From contig NZ_AUBE01000001.1 in NCBI RefSeq assembly GCF_000429085.1, positions 1-64,000 on the forward strand: a stretch of 64,000 bases of DNA, written 5' to 3'. The position numbers and the translations under genes were made by a program. Each line of letters opens with the position of its first letter. Positions within the stretch are counted from its first letter, which is position 1. The notes beneath the pieces were generated by a model. That model ran no database searches. It saw only the letters and a program-made list of their open reading frames with translations, and was not told where the DNA came from. This DNA is from Streptomyces flavidovirens DSM 40150. Its GTDB lineage: Bacteria; Actinomycetota; Actinomycetes; Streptomycetales; Streptomycetaceae. Below are positions 36,851-46,173 of the stretch, piece by piece.

Positions 36851-37426
36851 ATGACGCCCACGGTTCCGTTCCCGCGCACGCCGCCCGAAGACGGGGTCGC
36901 GCAGTGGTACGCACACGAGCTCGGCTGGGCCACCGCGGCGAGCGGCGACGGTCGCCCGGTGCAACTGCTGACCGGCCTGCGCTTCGACGTACTGGAGCTG
37001 CCTGCGGACGCGGGTTTCGCTGTACTGCGGCGTCACGCGGGGCTCAGGTGTCCCGTCGCGCTGGCCGGGCGGCTGATGCGGCTGCTGGTGGCCGCGGGAA
37101 GCGCCGAGGAACTCCCCGGGCTCCTCGACTGGCTGGAGTGGGGCGGCGTCGCCCTGGACCTGCGCGTGCTGGGCGCGGGCGGACGGATGACCGCGCCCTC
37201 ACCGCCCGGCTGGGCCGGCGCGCAGGGGGCCGCCGTATGGCTGCGGCCCCCCGAGCCGCGGCACGAGGTGGAACCGACACTTCCGGCTTTCGCCGGACTC
37301 GGGTGCCGTGGGGAAACACCCGATCTCGTACGTCTTGTGGGCACGGCGGCGACGGAATGCCACCGGGCCCGGTTGTCGCGTACGAATTCCGCTCACGCGA
37401 ATGCTCAGCCGTTGGCCTTCTCGTAG
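36851..37426 (+). CDS. Conserved Streptomyces protein of the SCO3374 type
   Basis: 191 residues with the pattern PRTPPEDGVAQWYAHELGWA and PVQLLTGLRFDVLELP near the N terminus. This resembles the start of bifunctional DNA primase/polymerase domains, although the catalytic part is missing. The position between clpC and lsr2 is the same as that of SCO3374 in S. coelicolor. AGGAG precedes the ATG. The last 22 bases overlap the 3' end of the converging lsr2 gene, so the two transcripts can pair. Function unknown. Confidence 0.8.
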   Translation: MTPTVPFPRTPPEDGVAQWYAHELGWATAASGDGRPVQLLTGLRFDVLELPADAGFAVLRRHAGLRCPVALAGRLMRLLVAAGSAEELPGLLDWLEWGGVALDLRVLGAGGRMTAPSPPGWAGAQGAAVWLRPPEPRHEVEPTLPAFAGLGCRGETPDLVRLVGTAATECHRARLSRTNSAHANAQPLAFS

Positions 37427-37743
37427 GCCTCACGGATGTCGGCCGGGACACGGCCGCGGTCATTCACGTTGTAACCGTTCGCCTTGGCCCACTTACGGAT
37501 CTCGGCGGTGTTCTGGTTGCCGCCCGCGGCAGCGGCGCGCGCCTTGCCGCGACCCGAAGCCGCACGGCCACCGGTGCGTCGGCCGCTCTTGGTGTACGGG
37601 TCGAGCAGACCACGGAGCTTGTCCGCGTTCGCGGTGGTGAGGTCGATCTCGTAGGTCTTGCCATCCAGAGCGAACGTCACGGTCTCGTCCGCCTCGCCAC
37701 CGTCGAGGTCATCGACAAGAAGGACCTGAACCTTCTGTGCCAC
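37405..37743 (-). CDS. lsr2: Nucleoid-associated xenogeneic silencer Lsr2
   Basis: 112 residues. The N-terminal oligomerisation domain (AQKVQVLLVDDLDGGEADET) and the C-terminal DNA-binding domain with an AT-hook-like RGR loop (NDRGRVPADIREAYEKA) are intact. Lsr2 coats and silences AT-rich horizontally acquired DNA. GTG start at 37743 with AAAGGA upstream. The 3' end overlaps the converging 36851-37426 gene. Confidence 0.97.
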   Translation of the reverse strand: MAQKVQVLLVDDLDGGEADETVTFALDGKTYEIDLTTANADKLRGLLDPYTKSGRRTGGRAASGRGKARAAAAGGNQNTAEIRKWAKANGYNVNDRGRVPADIREAYEKANG

Positions 37744-37887
37744 CGGATTTCCTTTCATCGAAAATGCAGTACGCGGAAAGGAAACCGCTTTTCCCTGAAA
37801 AACACAAACCCCCGGTGGAGGTTCAGTACCTCTAGAAGACGGGAAACGTGCGCGTTTCGGACATAGGGCTCCGGCCGCTTCTGTCGA

Positions 37888-38406
37888 TCACAGGTGCAGA
37901 AGCATCCGGCTGTTGCCCAAGGTGTTCGGCTTCACTCGTTCGAGTCCCAGGAACTCCGCTACGCCCTCGTCATAGGAACGCAGCAGCTCGCTGTAGACAT
38001 CTCCGTCGACCGGCGCCTCTCCGATCTCCACGAAGCCGTGCTTCATGAAGAACTCGACTTCGAAGGTGAGGCAGAAAACCTTGCGCACCCCGAGCCAGCG
38101 CGCGGTCTGGAGCAGCTTGTCCAGTACTTGATGCCCCACTCCGGCGCCCTTGAAGGCGGGATCGACGGCGAGAGTTCGCACTTCGGCGAGGTCTTCCCAC
38201 ATCACGTGCAGCGCGCCGCAGCCGACGACTGCGGCGTCCTCGTCGCGTTCGGCGACCCAGAACTCCTGGATGTCCTCGTAAAGCGTCACGTTCGCTTTGT
38301 CGAGCAGGATCCGCTTCTGCGCGTACGTGTCGACGAGACTGCGCACGGAGGGCACATCACTGGTCCTCGCCCGCCGGACGGTGATGGCTTTTCGCTCTGA
38401 CGGCAT
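37888..38406 (-). CDS. GNAT acetyltransferase, probable amino-acid N-acetyltransferase
   Basis: 172 residues, a single GNAT domain with the acetyl-CoA loop in FKGAGVGHQVLDKLLQTAR (the R/Q-x-x-G-x-G/A type) and VRTLAVDP before it. It closely resembles the short actinobacterial N-acetylglutamate synthases (as in M. tuberculosis Rv2747), which start arginine synthesis from glutamate and acetyl-CoA. The role is inferred from family likeness; no arg gene is next to it. Confidence 0.85.
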   Translation of the reverse strand: MPSERKAITVRRARTSDVPSVRSLVDTYAQKRILLDKANVTLYEDIQEFWVAERDEDAAVVGCGALHVMWEDLAEVRTLAVDPAFKGAGVGHQVLDKLLQTARWLGVRKVFCLTFEVEFFMKHGFVEIGEAPVDGDVYSELLRSYDEGVAEFLGLERVKPNTLGNSRMLLHL

Positions 38407-38415
38407 ACGTCGACG

Positions 38416-38844
38416 CTATCGCCCCGGACCCGGTGGACTCTCGGCGCCCTCTGCCGGACCCGCGGGTGGTTCTGTCGCGGGATCGGCGCGCTGAACGACG
38501 CGCATCGCGTCCTCAAGAGCCTCGCGCTGCTCCGCCGACATCATGCCGAAGAAGGCGACAAGAGCCGCTGCGGGGTTGTCACTCGTCGACCAGGCTTCGT
38601 TCATCAGTGCGGCCGAGTAGGCGGCGCGGGTGGAGACAGCCGTATATCGATAGGCCCGCCCCTCGACTTCCCTGCGGACCCAGCCCTTCTGATGGAGATT
38701 GTCCATTACGGTCATGACCGTGGTGTAGGCGATGGACCGTTCCTTCTGAAGGTCTTCAAGGACTTCCCGGACGGTGACCGGTCGGTTCCACTGCCACACG
38801 CGCGTCATGACGGCGTCTTCCAGCTCTCCCAATTGGCGAGGCAC
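38416..38844 (-). CDS. BlaI/MecI/CopY-family transcriptional regulator
   Basis: 142 residues, GTG start. The winged helix (LGELEDAVMTRVWQWNRPVT, then AYTTVMTVMDNLHQKGWV) is characteristic. Partners are usually a BlaR/MecR-type protease and a beta-lactamase, but none is present here. It is nine bases from the acetyltransferase gene in the same orientation, so the two may be cotranscribed. Targets elsewhere (wall, copper or respiratory genes) are likely. Confidence 0.92.
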   Translation of the reverse strand: MPRQLGELEDAVMTRVWQWNRPVTVREVLEDLQKERSIAYTTVMTVMDNLHQKGWVRREVEGRAYRYTAVSTRAAYSAALMNEAWSTSDNPAAALVAFFGMMSAEQREALEDAMRVVQRADPATEPPAGPAEGAESPPGPGR

Positions 38845-38896
38845 AGCGCCACCATAGTAGGAGATTTCGGTAATGGCTGGTTATTTGCGCAGCGAA

Positions 38897-38931
38897 AAGG
38901 GCGTACGGCTCGGAATGAGCCGTACGCCCTT
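38897..38931. terminator. Rho-independent terminator after the 61-residue membrane protein gene
   Basis: AAGGGCGTACGGCTC-GGAAT-GAGCCGTACGCCCTT, a perfect 15-bp stem with a 5-base loop, followed on the minus strand by TTCGCTGC. It separates the 38967 gene from the BlaI-type gene. Confidence 0.85.
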
Positions 38932-38966
38932 GTGAAGCGCTCGGTGAAGCACGGGCAGGACGGCGG

Positions 38967-39152
38967 TCAGGCGTCGCCGGTCTTCGGCGCACCCGCCTGG
39001 CGGGCGGACTCCGCCCGGGCCATGGTGGCGTCCACGGCCGCGTCTTCCTTGGCCTTGTTGGAACCACCCTGCGTCTTGACGATCGTCGTGACCAGGGCGA
39101 TGAAGAACGCGGCCATCACCACGGGGGGCAGGAGCGCGGAAACGTAGTCCAT
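38967..39152 (-). CDS. Small single-pass membrane protein
   Basis: 61 residues. An N-terminal membrane helix (about 5-26, VSALLPPVVMAAFFIALVTT) is followed by a charged Ala-rich cytoplasmic tail. No family is known to me. It is supported by codon use, a following perfect terminator, and conservation of such a frame in this spot as far as I remember. The gene starts 14 bases after the stop of the 39167 gene. Confidence 0.7.
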   Translation of the reverse strand: MDYVSALLPPVVMAAFFIALVTTIVKTQGGSNKAKEDAAVDATMARAESARQAGAPKTGDA

Positions 39153-39166
39153 GCCGTCCAGAGTAG

Positions 39167-39751
39167 CTACCCGGCCGCCCTCTGCTCTGGCGGGGGCACG
39201 GGGCGTCTGCGGGGCGGGAAGACCTCGGAAGGCTTCGGCGCGGGCCGTGCGGGCCGCATAGGACGCTCCAAGGGCTCGCGGGCGGGCTCCGGCTTCTTGG
39301 GCTTCGGCGGTTCCCCGGCACCGGGAGCCCGCCCGCCCGCGATGGCCAGCAGCCGGGTGCGCGGGAGGGGGGCGGTGCTGCGGCCGGCCAGGCGGGCCCG
39401 TACGGACTGCTCCGCGATGGCCCGGCAGCGGTCGAGGAGTGCCGCGCCGGCCGGCGTGCCGCGCAGGCCGCGCAGCGCCACGAGGTCGTCGGGGACCGGC
39501 TGGTAGCCGGTGGCCAGGGCGTCCTGGAGCAGCCCCAGGTAGCCGCCCGCGGCCGCGGGGAGCGCGTCGCGGTAGCGGGCCAGGTCGGCGAGGAGGAACG
39601 CGCGCAGCCGGGCCGCTTCGCGGACCGCCTCGTCCAGGGTGCCTGCGAGGCGCAGGCAGTCCTGGACGTCTTCGTCGGACAGTGACGCGGGATGGAGGGC
39701 GATGGCGACGGCGCGTCGGAGCACACGCAGCTCGTCCGCGCTGAACGCCAT
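39167..39751 (-). CDS. Conserved protein of unknown function
   Basis: 194 residues. The first 135 residues are predicted helical (MAFSADELRVLRRAVAIALH, then leucine-rich helices). The rest is a Pro/Arg/Lys-rich disordered tail (PPKPKKPEPAREP, PPRRRPVPPP). No domain recognised. The start is at MAFSADEL because the 10-residue extension has no ribosome site. It probably forms a unit with the 61-residue membrane protein downstream. Confidence 0.75.
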   Translation of the reverse strand: MAFSADELRVLRRAVAIALHPASLSDEDVQDCLRLAGTLDEAVREAARLRAFLLADLARYRDALPAAAGGYLGLLQDALATGYQPVPDDLVALRGLRGTPAGAALLDRCRAIAEQSVRARLAGRSTAPLPRTRLLAIAGGRAPGAGEPPKPKKPEPAREPLERPMRPARPAPKPSEVFPPRRRPVPPPEQRAAG

Positions 39752-39851
39752 GCCGCCACGGGATCCGTATGGCGTGGGCATGCAGTGACAATACGCACCA
39801 AACGGACAAAATCTGTTTAATTGATCTACGACGGCGCGGCGGCCGGGGCCG

Positions 39852-40658
39852 TCACATCCGGGCGACGTTGCGCTCGTACACCAGCCGCAGGCCGATCAGC
39901 GTCAGCCACGGCTCGTGCTCGTCGATCTCCGAGGCCTCGCCGAGCACCATCGGTGCCAGCCCGCCCGTCGCGATGACGGTCACGTCGTCCGGGTCGCCGT
40001 CGGGGCCCACGAGCTCCCGCGCCATGCGCTGCGTGACGCCGTCGACCTGACCCGCGAAGCCGTAGACGATGCCGGACTGCATGGCCTCGACGGTGTTCTT
40101 GCCGATCACGCTGCGCGGTCGGGCCAGCTCGATCTTGCGGAGCTGGGCGCCCTTGACGCCGAGCGCCTCGACGGAGATCTCGATGCCCGGCGCGATGACG
40201 CCGCCCGCGTACTCACCGCGCGCCGACACGGCGTCGAAGGTCGTCGCCGTACCGAAGTCGACGACGATCGCCGGACCGCCGTAGAGCTCGACGGCCGCGA
40301 CCGCGTTGATGATGCGGTCCGCGCCGACCTCCTTGGGGTTGTCCATCAGGATCGGCACGCCCGTCTTGATGCCGGGCTCCACGAGCACGGCGGGGACGTC
40401 GCCGTAGTAGCGGCGGGTCACCTCGCGCAGCTCGTGCAGGACGGACGGGACGGTCGAGCAGATCGCGATGCCCTCGATGCCGTCGCCGAGTTCGTCGCCG
40501 AGGAGCGGGTGCATGCCCATGAGGCCCTGGAGGAGTACGGCGAGTTCGTCGGCCGTGCGGCGGGCGTCGGTGGAGATGCGCCAGTGCTCGACGATCTCCT
40601 CCCCGTCGAACAGGCCGAGGACGGTGTGGGTGTTGCCGACGTCGATGGTGAGCAGCAT
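39852..40658 (-). CDS. coaX: Type III pantothenate kinase
   Basis: 268 residues. Phosphorylates pantothenate, the first step to CoA. ASKHA-type motifs are DVGNTHTVLGLF (residues 6-17), VDFGTATTFDA and GGVIAPGIEISVEAL. This is the CoaX form, which is not inhibited by CoA. It is the last gene of the leftward operon, three bases after nadC, so it joins pantothenate synthesis (panC) and its use in one transcript. Confidence 0.96.
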   Translation of the reverse strand: MLLTIDVGNTHTVLGLFDGEEIVEHWRISTDARRTADELAVLLQGLMGMHPLLGDELGDGIEGIAICSTVPSVLHELREVTRRYYGDVPAVLVEPGIKTGVPILMDNPKEVGADRIINAVAAVELYGGPAIVVDFGTATTFDAVSARGEYAGGVIAPGIEISVEALGVKGAQLRKIELARPRSVIGKNTVEAMQSGIVYGFAGQVDGVTQRMARELVGPDGDPDDVTVIATGGLAPMVLGEASEIDEHEPWLTLIGLRLVYERNVARM

Positions 40659-40661
40659 GGG

Positions 40662-41654
40662 TTACTTCGCCTCGCGCAGGTCGAGACCGATGTCGAGGAT
40701 CGGGGACGAGTGCGTGAGCGCCCCGACGGCGAGGAAGTCGACGCCCGTGTCCGCGTACGCGCGGGCGTTCTCCAGGGTCAGCCGGCCGGACGATTCGAGG
40801 ACCGCGCGGCCGTTCACGAGAGCGACCGCCTCGGCGGTCTGCTCCGGCGTGAAGTTGTCCAGGAGGATCAGGTCGGCGCCCGCCTCCAGGACCTCGGTCA
40901 CCTGGGCGAGGGTGTCGACCTCGACCTCGATCGGGACCTCGGGGAACGCCTTGCGTACGAGTGTGAAGGCCTCGGCCACGCCGCCCGCCGCCACCACGTG
41001 GTTGTCCTTGACGAGCGCCGCGTCCGAGAGGGACATGCGATGGTTGACGCCGCCGCCGCAGCGGACCGCGAACTTCTCCAGGGCGCGCAGCCCCGGAGTC
41101 GTCTTGCGGGTGTCGCGGACCTTGGCGCCCGTACCTTCGAGAACGTCCGCCCACGCGCGCGTGGCCGTCGCGATGCCCGACAGACGGCACAGCAGGTTGA
41201 GCGCGCTGCGCTCGCCGGTCAGCAGGTCGCGGGTGCGGGTGGTGACGCTGATGAGCTTCTGCCCGGCCTCGACCCGGTCGCCGTCCTCGACGTGCCGCTC
41301 GACCTCGAACTCGTCCGTACAGACGATCGACAGGACCGCCTCGGCGACGCGCAGGCCCGCCACGGTGCCGGCCTCGCGGGCCGTGAAGTCGCCGGTCGCG
41401 ACGGCGTCCTCGGGGACGGTCGCGACGGTGGTGACGTCGGGGCCGTGGGCGAGGTCCTCGGCGAGCGCGACGTTCGCGACGTCCTCGACCTCGACGGGGT
41501 CGAGGCCCGCCGCGACGAGGAGCTGGGCGAGGTCCGGGTCGAGGCTGCACTCGGCGGTGTCGAGTTCGTACGTCTCCTCACCGCCGCAGCCGCAGGCGTC
41601 GCCGCAGCCGCCGGAGGCGGTCGGCAGGAGCTGGGGGTTGTCGGGCGTACTCAC
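40662..41654 (-). CDS. nadC: Nicotinate-nucleotide pyrophosphorylase (carboxylating)
   Basis: 330 residues. Converts quinolinate and PRPP to nicotinate mononucleotide. The RKTTPGLRALEKFAVRCGGG motif and the VKDNHVVAAGG and VEVDTLAQ segments are present. The N terminus has an extra Cys-rich stretch, GGCGDACGCGGEE (16-28), absent from most NadC proteins. It might bind a metal ion. Starts two bases after nadB ends. Confidence 0.96.
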   Translation of the reverse strand: MSTPDNPQLLPTASGGCGDACGCGGEETYELDTAECSLDPDLAQLLVAAGLDPVEVEDVANVALAEDLAHGPDVTTVATVPEDAVATGDFTAREAGTVAGLRVAEAVLSIVCTDEFEVERHVEDGDRVEAGQKLISVTTRTRDLLTGERSALNLLCRLSGIATATRAWADVLEGTGAKVRDTRKTTPGLRALEKFAVRCGGGVNHRMSLSDAALVKDNHVVAAGGVAEAFTLVRKAFPEVPIEVEVDTLAQVTEVLEAGADLILLDNFTPEQTAEAVALVNGRAVLESSGRLTLENARAYADTGVDFLAVGALTHSSPILDIGLDLREAK

Positions 41655-41656
41655 GG

Positions 41657-43381
41657 TTACTGCTCCCTCTGAGCTGGTACGGGGCCGGGGTCTACGGGCG
41701 GGAAGGACGCGGATGCGGTGCGGTGTACGGCGAGGGTGCGGCCGGGGGTGAGCCGTACGACGAGGTGACGGCGCCAGGTGTCGTCGTCGCGGTCGGGGCG
41801 GTCCTCGCGCCAGTGACAGCCGCGGGTCTCCTCGCGGGCGCGGGCGGCGGCGACCAGGACGCGCGAGACGAGGAGAAGGTTGGTGGCCTCCCAGGCGTCC
41901 ACGCCGGGCTCGGCGTCCTTGACGTCGTCGCTCCCGTTCCCCGCGTCCGCTTCGGCGGCCGCGCTGCGGTACAGGACCTCCAGCGCGTCCGCCGCGTGGT
42001 CGAGGCTGTCGGCGGAACGCAGCACTCCGGCGCCCGCCGTCATGATCCGCTGGATCTCGATGCGGGTCGCCGGGTCGAGGAGCGGGCCGGGGGCCTCCTC
42101 GCTCTCCACGGCGGGGCCGGGGGTCGCGGGGTGGGCCGCGATGTCCTCGGCGATGCGTTCCGCGAAGACCAGGCCCTCAAGGAGCGAGTTGGAGGCGAGC
42201 CGGTTCGCGCCGTGCACGCCCGTGCAGGCCACCTCACCGCACGCGTAAAGGCCGGGAACCGTCGTACGGCCGCGCAGGTCCGTCCGTACGCCGCCGGACG
42301 CGTAGTGGGCCGCCGGTGCGACGGGGACGGGCTCGGTGACCGGGTCGATGCCGTGGGAGCGGCAGGCCGCCAGGATGGTCGGGAAACGTGACTCCCACAT
42401 CCGCGCGCCGAAGTGCCGGGCGTCCAGGTACATGTGCTCGGCGCCCTGCTCGCGCATCCGCCGCATGATGCCCTTGGCGACGATGTCGCGCGGGGCGAGC
42501 TCCGCCAGTTCGTGCTGCCCGAGCATGAAGCGCACGCCGTCCGCGTCGACGAGGTGCGCGCCCTCGCCCCGTACCGCTTCGGAGACGAGCGGCTGCTGCC
42601 CTTCCGCGTCCGAGCCCAGGAAGAGCACGGTGGGGTGGAACTGGACGAATTCGAGGTCCGAGACCTCCGCGCCCGCGCGCAGGGCGAGCGCGACGCCGTC
42701 GCCCGTCGAGACGGACGGGTTGGTGGTGGCCGAGAAGACCTGCCCCATGCCGCCGGTGGCGAGGACGACGGCCGGGGCGCGGACGGCGCCGACACCGTCG
42801 TGCTGGCCCTCCCCCATGACGTGCAGCGTGACGCCCGCCGTGCGTCCGTCGGGGTCCATGAGCAGGTCCAGGACCAGGGCGTTCTCGATCGTACGAAGAG
42901 AGGCGGACCGTACGGCTTCGACCAGCGCCCGGGAGATCTCCGCGCCCGTCGCGTCACCGCCCGCGTGGGCGATGCGGCGGCGGTGGTGGCCGCCCTCGCG
43001 GGTGAGCTGGATGGCGCCCGACTCGGGGTCGGTGTCGAAGAGGGCGCCGGTGTCGATCAGGCGGCGTACGGCGTCGGGGCCCTCGGTGACCAGGGCCCGT
43101 ACGGCTTCCTCGTCGCACAGGCCCGCGCCCGCCACGAGCGTGTCGTCCAGGTGCTGCTCGGGGGTGTCCCCGTCGCCGAGGGCGGCGGCTATGCCGCCCT
43201 GCGCCCAGCGCGTGGAGCCGTCGTCCAGGCGGGCCTTGGTGACGACGACCGTACGCAGACCGGCGGCGGTGCAGCGCAGGGCGGCGGTCAGGCCGGCGAC
43301 GCCGGAGCCGACGACCACGACGTCGGCGTCGACGGTCCAGCCGGGGGCGGGGGCCTTCAGCCGTATACCGGTCCGGGTCAT
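41657..43381 (-). CDS. nadB: L-aspartate oxidase
   Basis: 574 residues. FAD enzyme that makes iminoaspartate, the precursor of quinolinate. The dinucleotide motif is [13 protein letters not shown] (22-34). [13 protein letters not shown], the [19 protein letters not shown] segment and the flavin motif [15 protein letters not shown] are intact. ATG overlaps the panC stop (ATGA). nadA is not in this window. Confidence 0.96.
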   Translation of the reverse strand: MTRTGIRLKAPAPGWTVDADVVVVGSGVAGLTAALRCTAAGLRTVVVTKARLDDGSTRWAQGGIAAALGDGDTPEQHLDDTLVAGAGLCDEEAVRALVTEGPDAVRRLIDTGALFDTDPESGAIQLTREGGHHRRRIAHAGGDATGAEISRALVEAVRSASLRTIENALVLDLLMDPDGRTAGVTLHVMGEGQHDGVGAVRAPAVVLATGGMGQVFSATTNPSVSTGDGVALALRAGAEVSDLEFVQFHPTVLFLGSDAEGQQPLVSEAVRGEGAHLVDADGVRFMLGQHELAELAPRDIVAKGIMRRMREQGAEHMYLDARHFGARMWESRFPTILAACRSHGIDPVTEPVPVAPAAHYASGGVRTDLRGRTTVPGLYACGEVACTGVHGANRLASNSLLEGLVFAERIAEDIAAHPATPGPAVESEEAPGPLLDPATRIEIQRIMTAGAGVLRSADSLDHAADALEVLYRSAAAEADAGNGSDDVKDAEPGVDAWEATNLLLVSRVLVAAARAREETRGCHWREDRPDRDDDTWRRHLVVRLTPGRTLAVHRTASASFPPVDPGPVPAQREQ

Positions 43382-44478
43382 GCCGAGGCTCCCTGCTCGC
43401 GGACTGCGCTGTCTTCGCTGCCCTCGTTGTCTTCGTCGGCTTCGCTGTCTTCGCCGGCTTCGTGGACGAAGGTCAGCGGGATGTTGTCGATGAGGCGGGT
43501 GGCGCCGACCCTGGCGGCCACGGCGAGGATCGCGTCACCGCTGTAGGTGTCGGGCACCTCGGTGAAGTCCGACGGGTCGACGAGGGCGGCGTAGTCGAGG
43601 TTCAGCGGGGGCTCAAGGCGCGCCGCCTCGTCCAGGACGGTGGCCGCTGCCGCGCGTACGGCCGCCGGGCCGCTCAGGTCCGCGTGGCCCGCCTGCTCGA
43701 CGGCGTGCGCGTCGGCCGCCGCGCGCGCCTCGCCGAGGCCCGCGAGGGCGGCCACGCGCGCGGGGGTCGTCACCGCGCCCTGGGCCACGGCACGCGCGTG
43801 CAGGGCCTCCAGGGCGATGAGCCGGTCGCGGGCGGCGAACAGCGCGCGGGAGAGGGCGAGGGCGGTGCGGCGCTCGGCGGGCGAGAGGTAGCGGTTGCGG
43901 CTGGACAGGGCCAGACCGTCCTCCTCACGGACCGTCGGTACGCCGATGATCTCGACGGGGAAGTTCAGGTCGCGCGCCATGCGGCGGATCAGGGCGAGCT
44001 GCTGGGCGTCCTTCTGCCCGAAGAAGGCGACGTCCGGTCCCGTCAGGTGCAGCAGCTTCGCGACGACGGTCAGCATGCCGTCGAAGTGGCCGGGACGGGA
44101 CGCGCCTTCGAGGCGCTCGCCCATCGGCCCCGCGGTGATACGGACCTGCGGTTCGCCGCCCGGATAGACCTCGTCGGCGGACGGGGCGAACACGGCGTTC
44201 GCACCGGCCTGTTCGGCGAGGGCGAGGTCGGCGTCGAGAGTGCGCGGGTAACGGTCGAGGTCCTCGCCGGCGCCGAACTGGAGCGGGTTGACGAAGACCG
44301 TGACGACGACGAAGCCCTTGGGCCCGACGTGCTCGCGCGCCGTGCGGATCAGTGTCGCGTGGCCCTCGTGCAGGGCGCCCATGGTCATGACGACGGCGGT
44401 GCGGCCGGGGGCGCCGGAGTGTTCGAGGACGTACTGGAGGTCCTCGCGCGTGGGGACCAGCTCGAAGGTGCCGCTCAT
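43378..44478 (-). CDS. panC: Pantothenate synthetase
   Basis: 366 residues, joins pantoate and beta-alanine with [17 protein letters not shown] (HIGH-like) and [10 protein letters not shown] (KMSKS-like) are both seen. The protein is longer than the usual 280-300 residues because of an Ala-rich insert (about 225-280) and an acidic tail ([13 protein letters not shown]). Its ATG overlaps the stop of the DUF2520 gene and its stop overlaps the nadB ATG, so all are coupled. Confidence 0.95.
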   Translation of the reverse strand: MSGTFELVPTREDLQYVLEHSGAPGRTAVVMTMGALHEGHATLIRTAREHVGPKGFVVVTVFVNPLQFGAGEDLDRYPRTLDADLALAEQAGANAVFAPSADEVYPGGEPQVRITAGPMGERLEGASRPGHFDGMLTVVAKLLHLTGPDVAFFGQKDAQQLALIRRMARDLNFPVEIIGVPTVREEDGLALSSRNRYLSPAERRTALALSRALFAARDRLIALEALHARAVAQGAVTTPARVAALAGLGEARAAADAHAVEQAGHADLSGPAAVRAAAATVLDEAARLEPPLNLDYAALVDPSDFTEVPDTYSGDAILAVAARVGATRLIDNIPLTFVHEAGEDSEADEDNEGSEDSAVREQGASA

Positions 44479-45452
44479 CGGTCTTCTCCCTTGGGCCCGT
44501 CGGTACTGCCACCATCGGTGCTGCCACCGTCGGTGCTGCCACCGTCGGCCAGTACCTCCAGCAGCTCCTCGGCGAGCTCGGGCTTGAGCAGGCCGTGGGC
44601 GAGGGCGCGGTCGGCGGTCGTACGGGCCATGGCGAGGTAGCCGGCGACGGCCTGCGGCGCGTGCTCGCGCAGCTGCGCGACGTGCGCGGCGACCGTCCCC
44701 GCGTCGCCGCGCGCGACAGGGCCCGTGAGGGCGGCGTCGCCGGAGCGCAGGGCGTTGTCCAGGGCGGCGCCGAGGAGTGGTCCGAGCATCCGGTCGGGGG
44801 CCTCGACGCCTGCCGTGCGGAGCAGCTCCATGGACTGGGCGACCAGGGTGACCAGGTGGTTCGCGCCGAGGGCGAGGGCCGCGTGGTAGAGCGGGCGCGA
44901 CTCTTCGGCGACCCACTCGGGCTCGCCGCCCATCTCGATGACCAGGGCCTCGGCCGCGAGGCGCAGCTCCTCGGGCGCGGTGACGCCGAAGGAGCAGCCG
45001 GCCAGCCGCTGCACGTCCACGGACGTACCCGTGAACGTCATGGCGGGGTGCAGGGCGAGGGGCAGCGCGCCGGCGCGCAGGGCGGGCGCGAGGACGCGGG
45101 TTCCGTACCGTCCGGAGGTGTGCACGATGAGCTGTCCGGGGCGTACGGCGCCGGTCTCCGCGAGCCCCTCGACCAGGCCCGGCAGGGCGTCGTCGGGAAC
45201 GGTCATCAGGACGAGCTCGGCGCGGGCCAGGACCTCGGCGGGGGTGACGAGCGGGACGTCGGGCAGGAGCGCCGCGGCCCGGCGTACGGACGCGTCCGAG
45301 ACACCGGAGACGGCGACCGGACGATGGCCCGCGAGCCGCAGCGCGGCGGCGAGTGCGGGGCCGACCCGGCCGGCTCCGACCACGCCGACGGTGAGGCGGG
45401 CGGGGCGGTCCCTGGCGTCCAGGGGCTCATGTGCTGCGTTTGGTGCGTTCAC
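44475..45452 (-). CDS. Rossmann-like and DUF2520 domain oxidoreductase
   Basis: 325 residues. An NAD(P)-binding Rossmann domain ([17 protein letters not shown], 22-38) is followed by a helical DUF2520 domain. The C terminus carries DGGST repeats encoded by a 15-bp tandem repeat near 44505-44550. It is coupled to panC by a 4-bp overlap and is the first gene of the pan-nad-coaX operon. A ketopantoate-reductase-like role would fit, but that is inference from context. Confidence 0.88.
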   Translation of the reverse strand: MNAPNAAHEPLDARDRPARLTVGVVGAGRVGPALAAALRLAGHRPVAVSGVSDASVRRAAALLPDVPLVTPAEVLARAELVLMTVPDDALPGLVEGLAETGAVRPGQLIVHTSGRYGTRVLAPALRAGALPLALHPAMTFTGTSVDVQRLAGCSFGVTAPEELRLAAEALVIEMGGEPEWVAEESRPLYHAALALGANHLVTLVAQSMELLRTAGVEAPDRMLGPLLGAALDNALRSGDAALTGPVARGDAGTVAAHVAQLREHAPQAVAGYLAMARTTADRALAHGLLKPELAEELLEVLADGGSTDGGSTDGGSTDGPKGEDR

Positions 45453-45596
45453 GCGGGGACGGCCTTCCGTTCCAGTCCGCGGGGGGTACCGGACGATTTC
45501 TCGTCATGCTACGCCAGCGTTTCGTGCGGCTGCCTCGCTGTCCACAGGCTGTGGGCAGAGGCCGCACGGTACGCGATGATCGCCTGCTGACGGACA

Positions 45597-45890
45597 CCGC
45601 GGACGCTGGACGAGTGGGCCGACGTCTACGGCGACGGTGTCGTCGCCGGGCTTGAGCGGCTCGTCGCGCGGGCGCCGGGCGAGGCGCTGGCGGACGAAAT
45701 CCGCGCATCCGGCGAGCCCTTCGGCGGGCTGATGCTGGAACTGCCGCTGCGGGATGCCGGTTTCGTACGTGGTGCACTTCGACGGCGCCCGACTGTGGGA
45801 GTGCGCCCCTCACTTCGGGCGTACGCTCCCCGGACATCGCGGAGCCGGCGGACAGCGTGTACGTGTCGTTCTACAAGGCGCACCGCCTGC
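45597..45890 (+). pseudogene. Decayed threonine aldolase/beta-eliminating lyase
   Basis: Three pieces in successive frames: LDEWADVYGDGVVAGLERLV with FGGLMLELPLRDAGFV (45606-45770), then VVHFDGARLWECAPHFGR (about 45770-45822), then IAEPADSVYVSFYKA (about 45834-45880). They match the order of the pyridoxal-phosphate lyase family (HFDGARLWE... ADSVYVSFYK, where the final Lys region binds the cofactor). The linker between pieces 1 and 2 is deleted, and the C-terminal half is lost into a repeat array. Confidence 0.65.
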
Positions 45891-45926
45891 GGCGGGCTGT
45901 TCCCCTACTCGCCCCTTCCCGAACTG

Positions 45927-46160
45927 GGGCTCCGCCCCAGACCCCGGTCCTCAAACGCCGGACGGGCTGATTGTGCTGCGGGGGTGCGGCCGGGGCTCCG
46001 CCCCGAGGCTCGGTTTTCAAGCGCCGGACGGGCTGGTTGTACTGCGAGGGTGCGGCCGGGGCTCCGCCCCACGCCCCGGTCCTCAAGCGCCGGACGGCTG
46101 GTTGTACTGCGAGGGTGCGGCCGGGACCCGCCCCACGCCTCGGTCCTCAAGCGCCGGACC
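45927..46160. repeat. 65-66-bp tandem array of the GGGGCTCCGCCCC element, four copies
   Basis: Units begin with GGGGCTCCGCCCC at 45927, 45993 and 46058 and with the variant GGGACCCGCCCC at about 46123. Each goes on with CCGGTCCTCAAGCGCCGGACGG (or close variants), then TGGTTGTACTGCGAGGGTGCGGCC. The GGGGCTCCGCCCC palindrome followed by CTCAAACGCCGGA is a very common dispersed intergenic element in Streptomyces; here it is tandemly multiplied. A single copy recurs at 48884-48928. Confidence 0.9.
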
Positions 46161-46173
46161 CTTCCGCGCGCCC

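Noticed and set aside
45538..45560. DnaA box-like CTGTCCACAG
   Set aside because: Single copy, one mismatch and no cluster; not an origin.
45927..46160. CRISPR-like or coding tandem repeat
   Set aside because: Period of 65-66 bp with no spacers; it matches a well-known dispersed Streptomyces element, and the open frames across it are repetitive.
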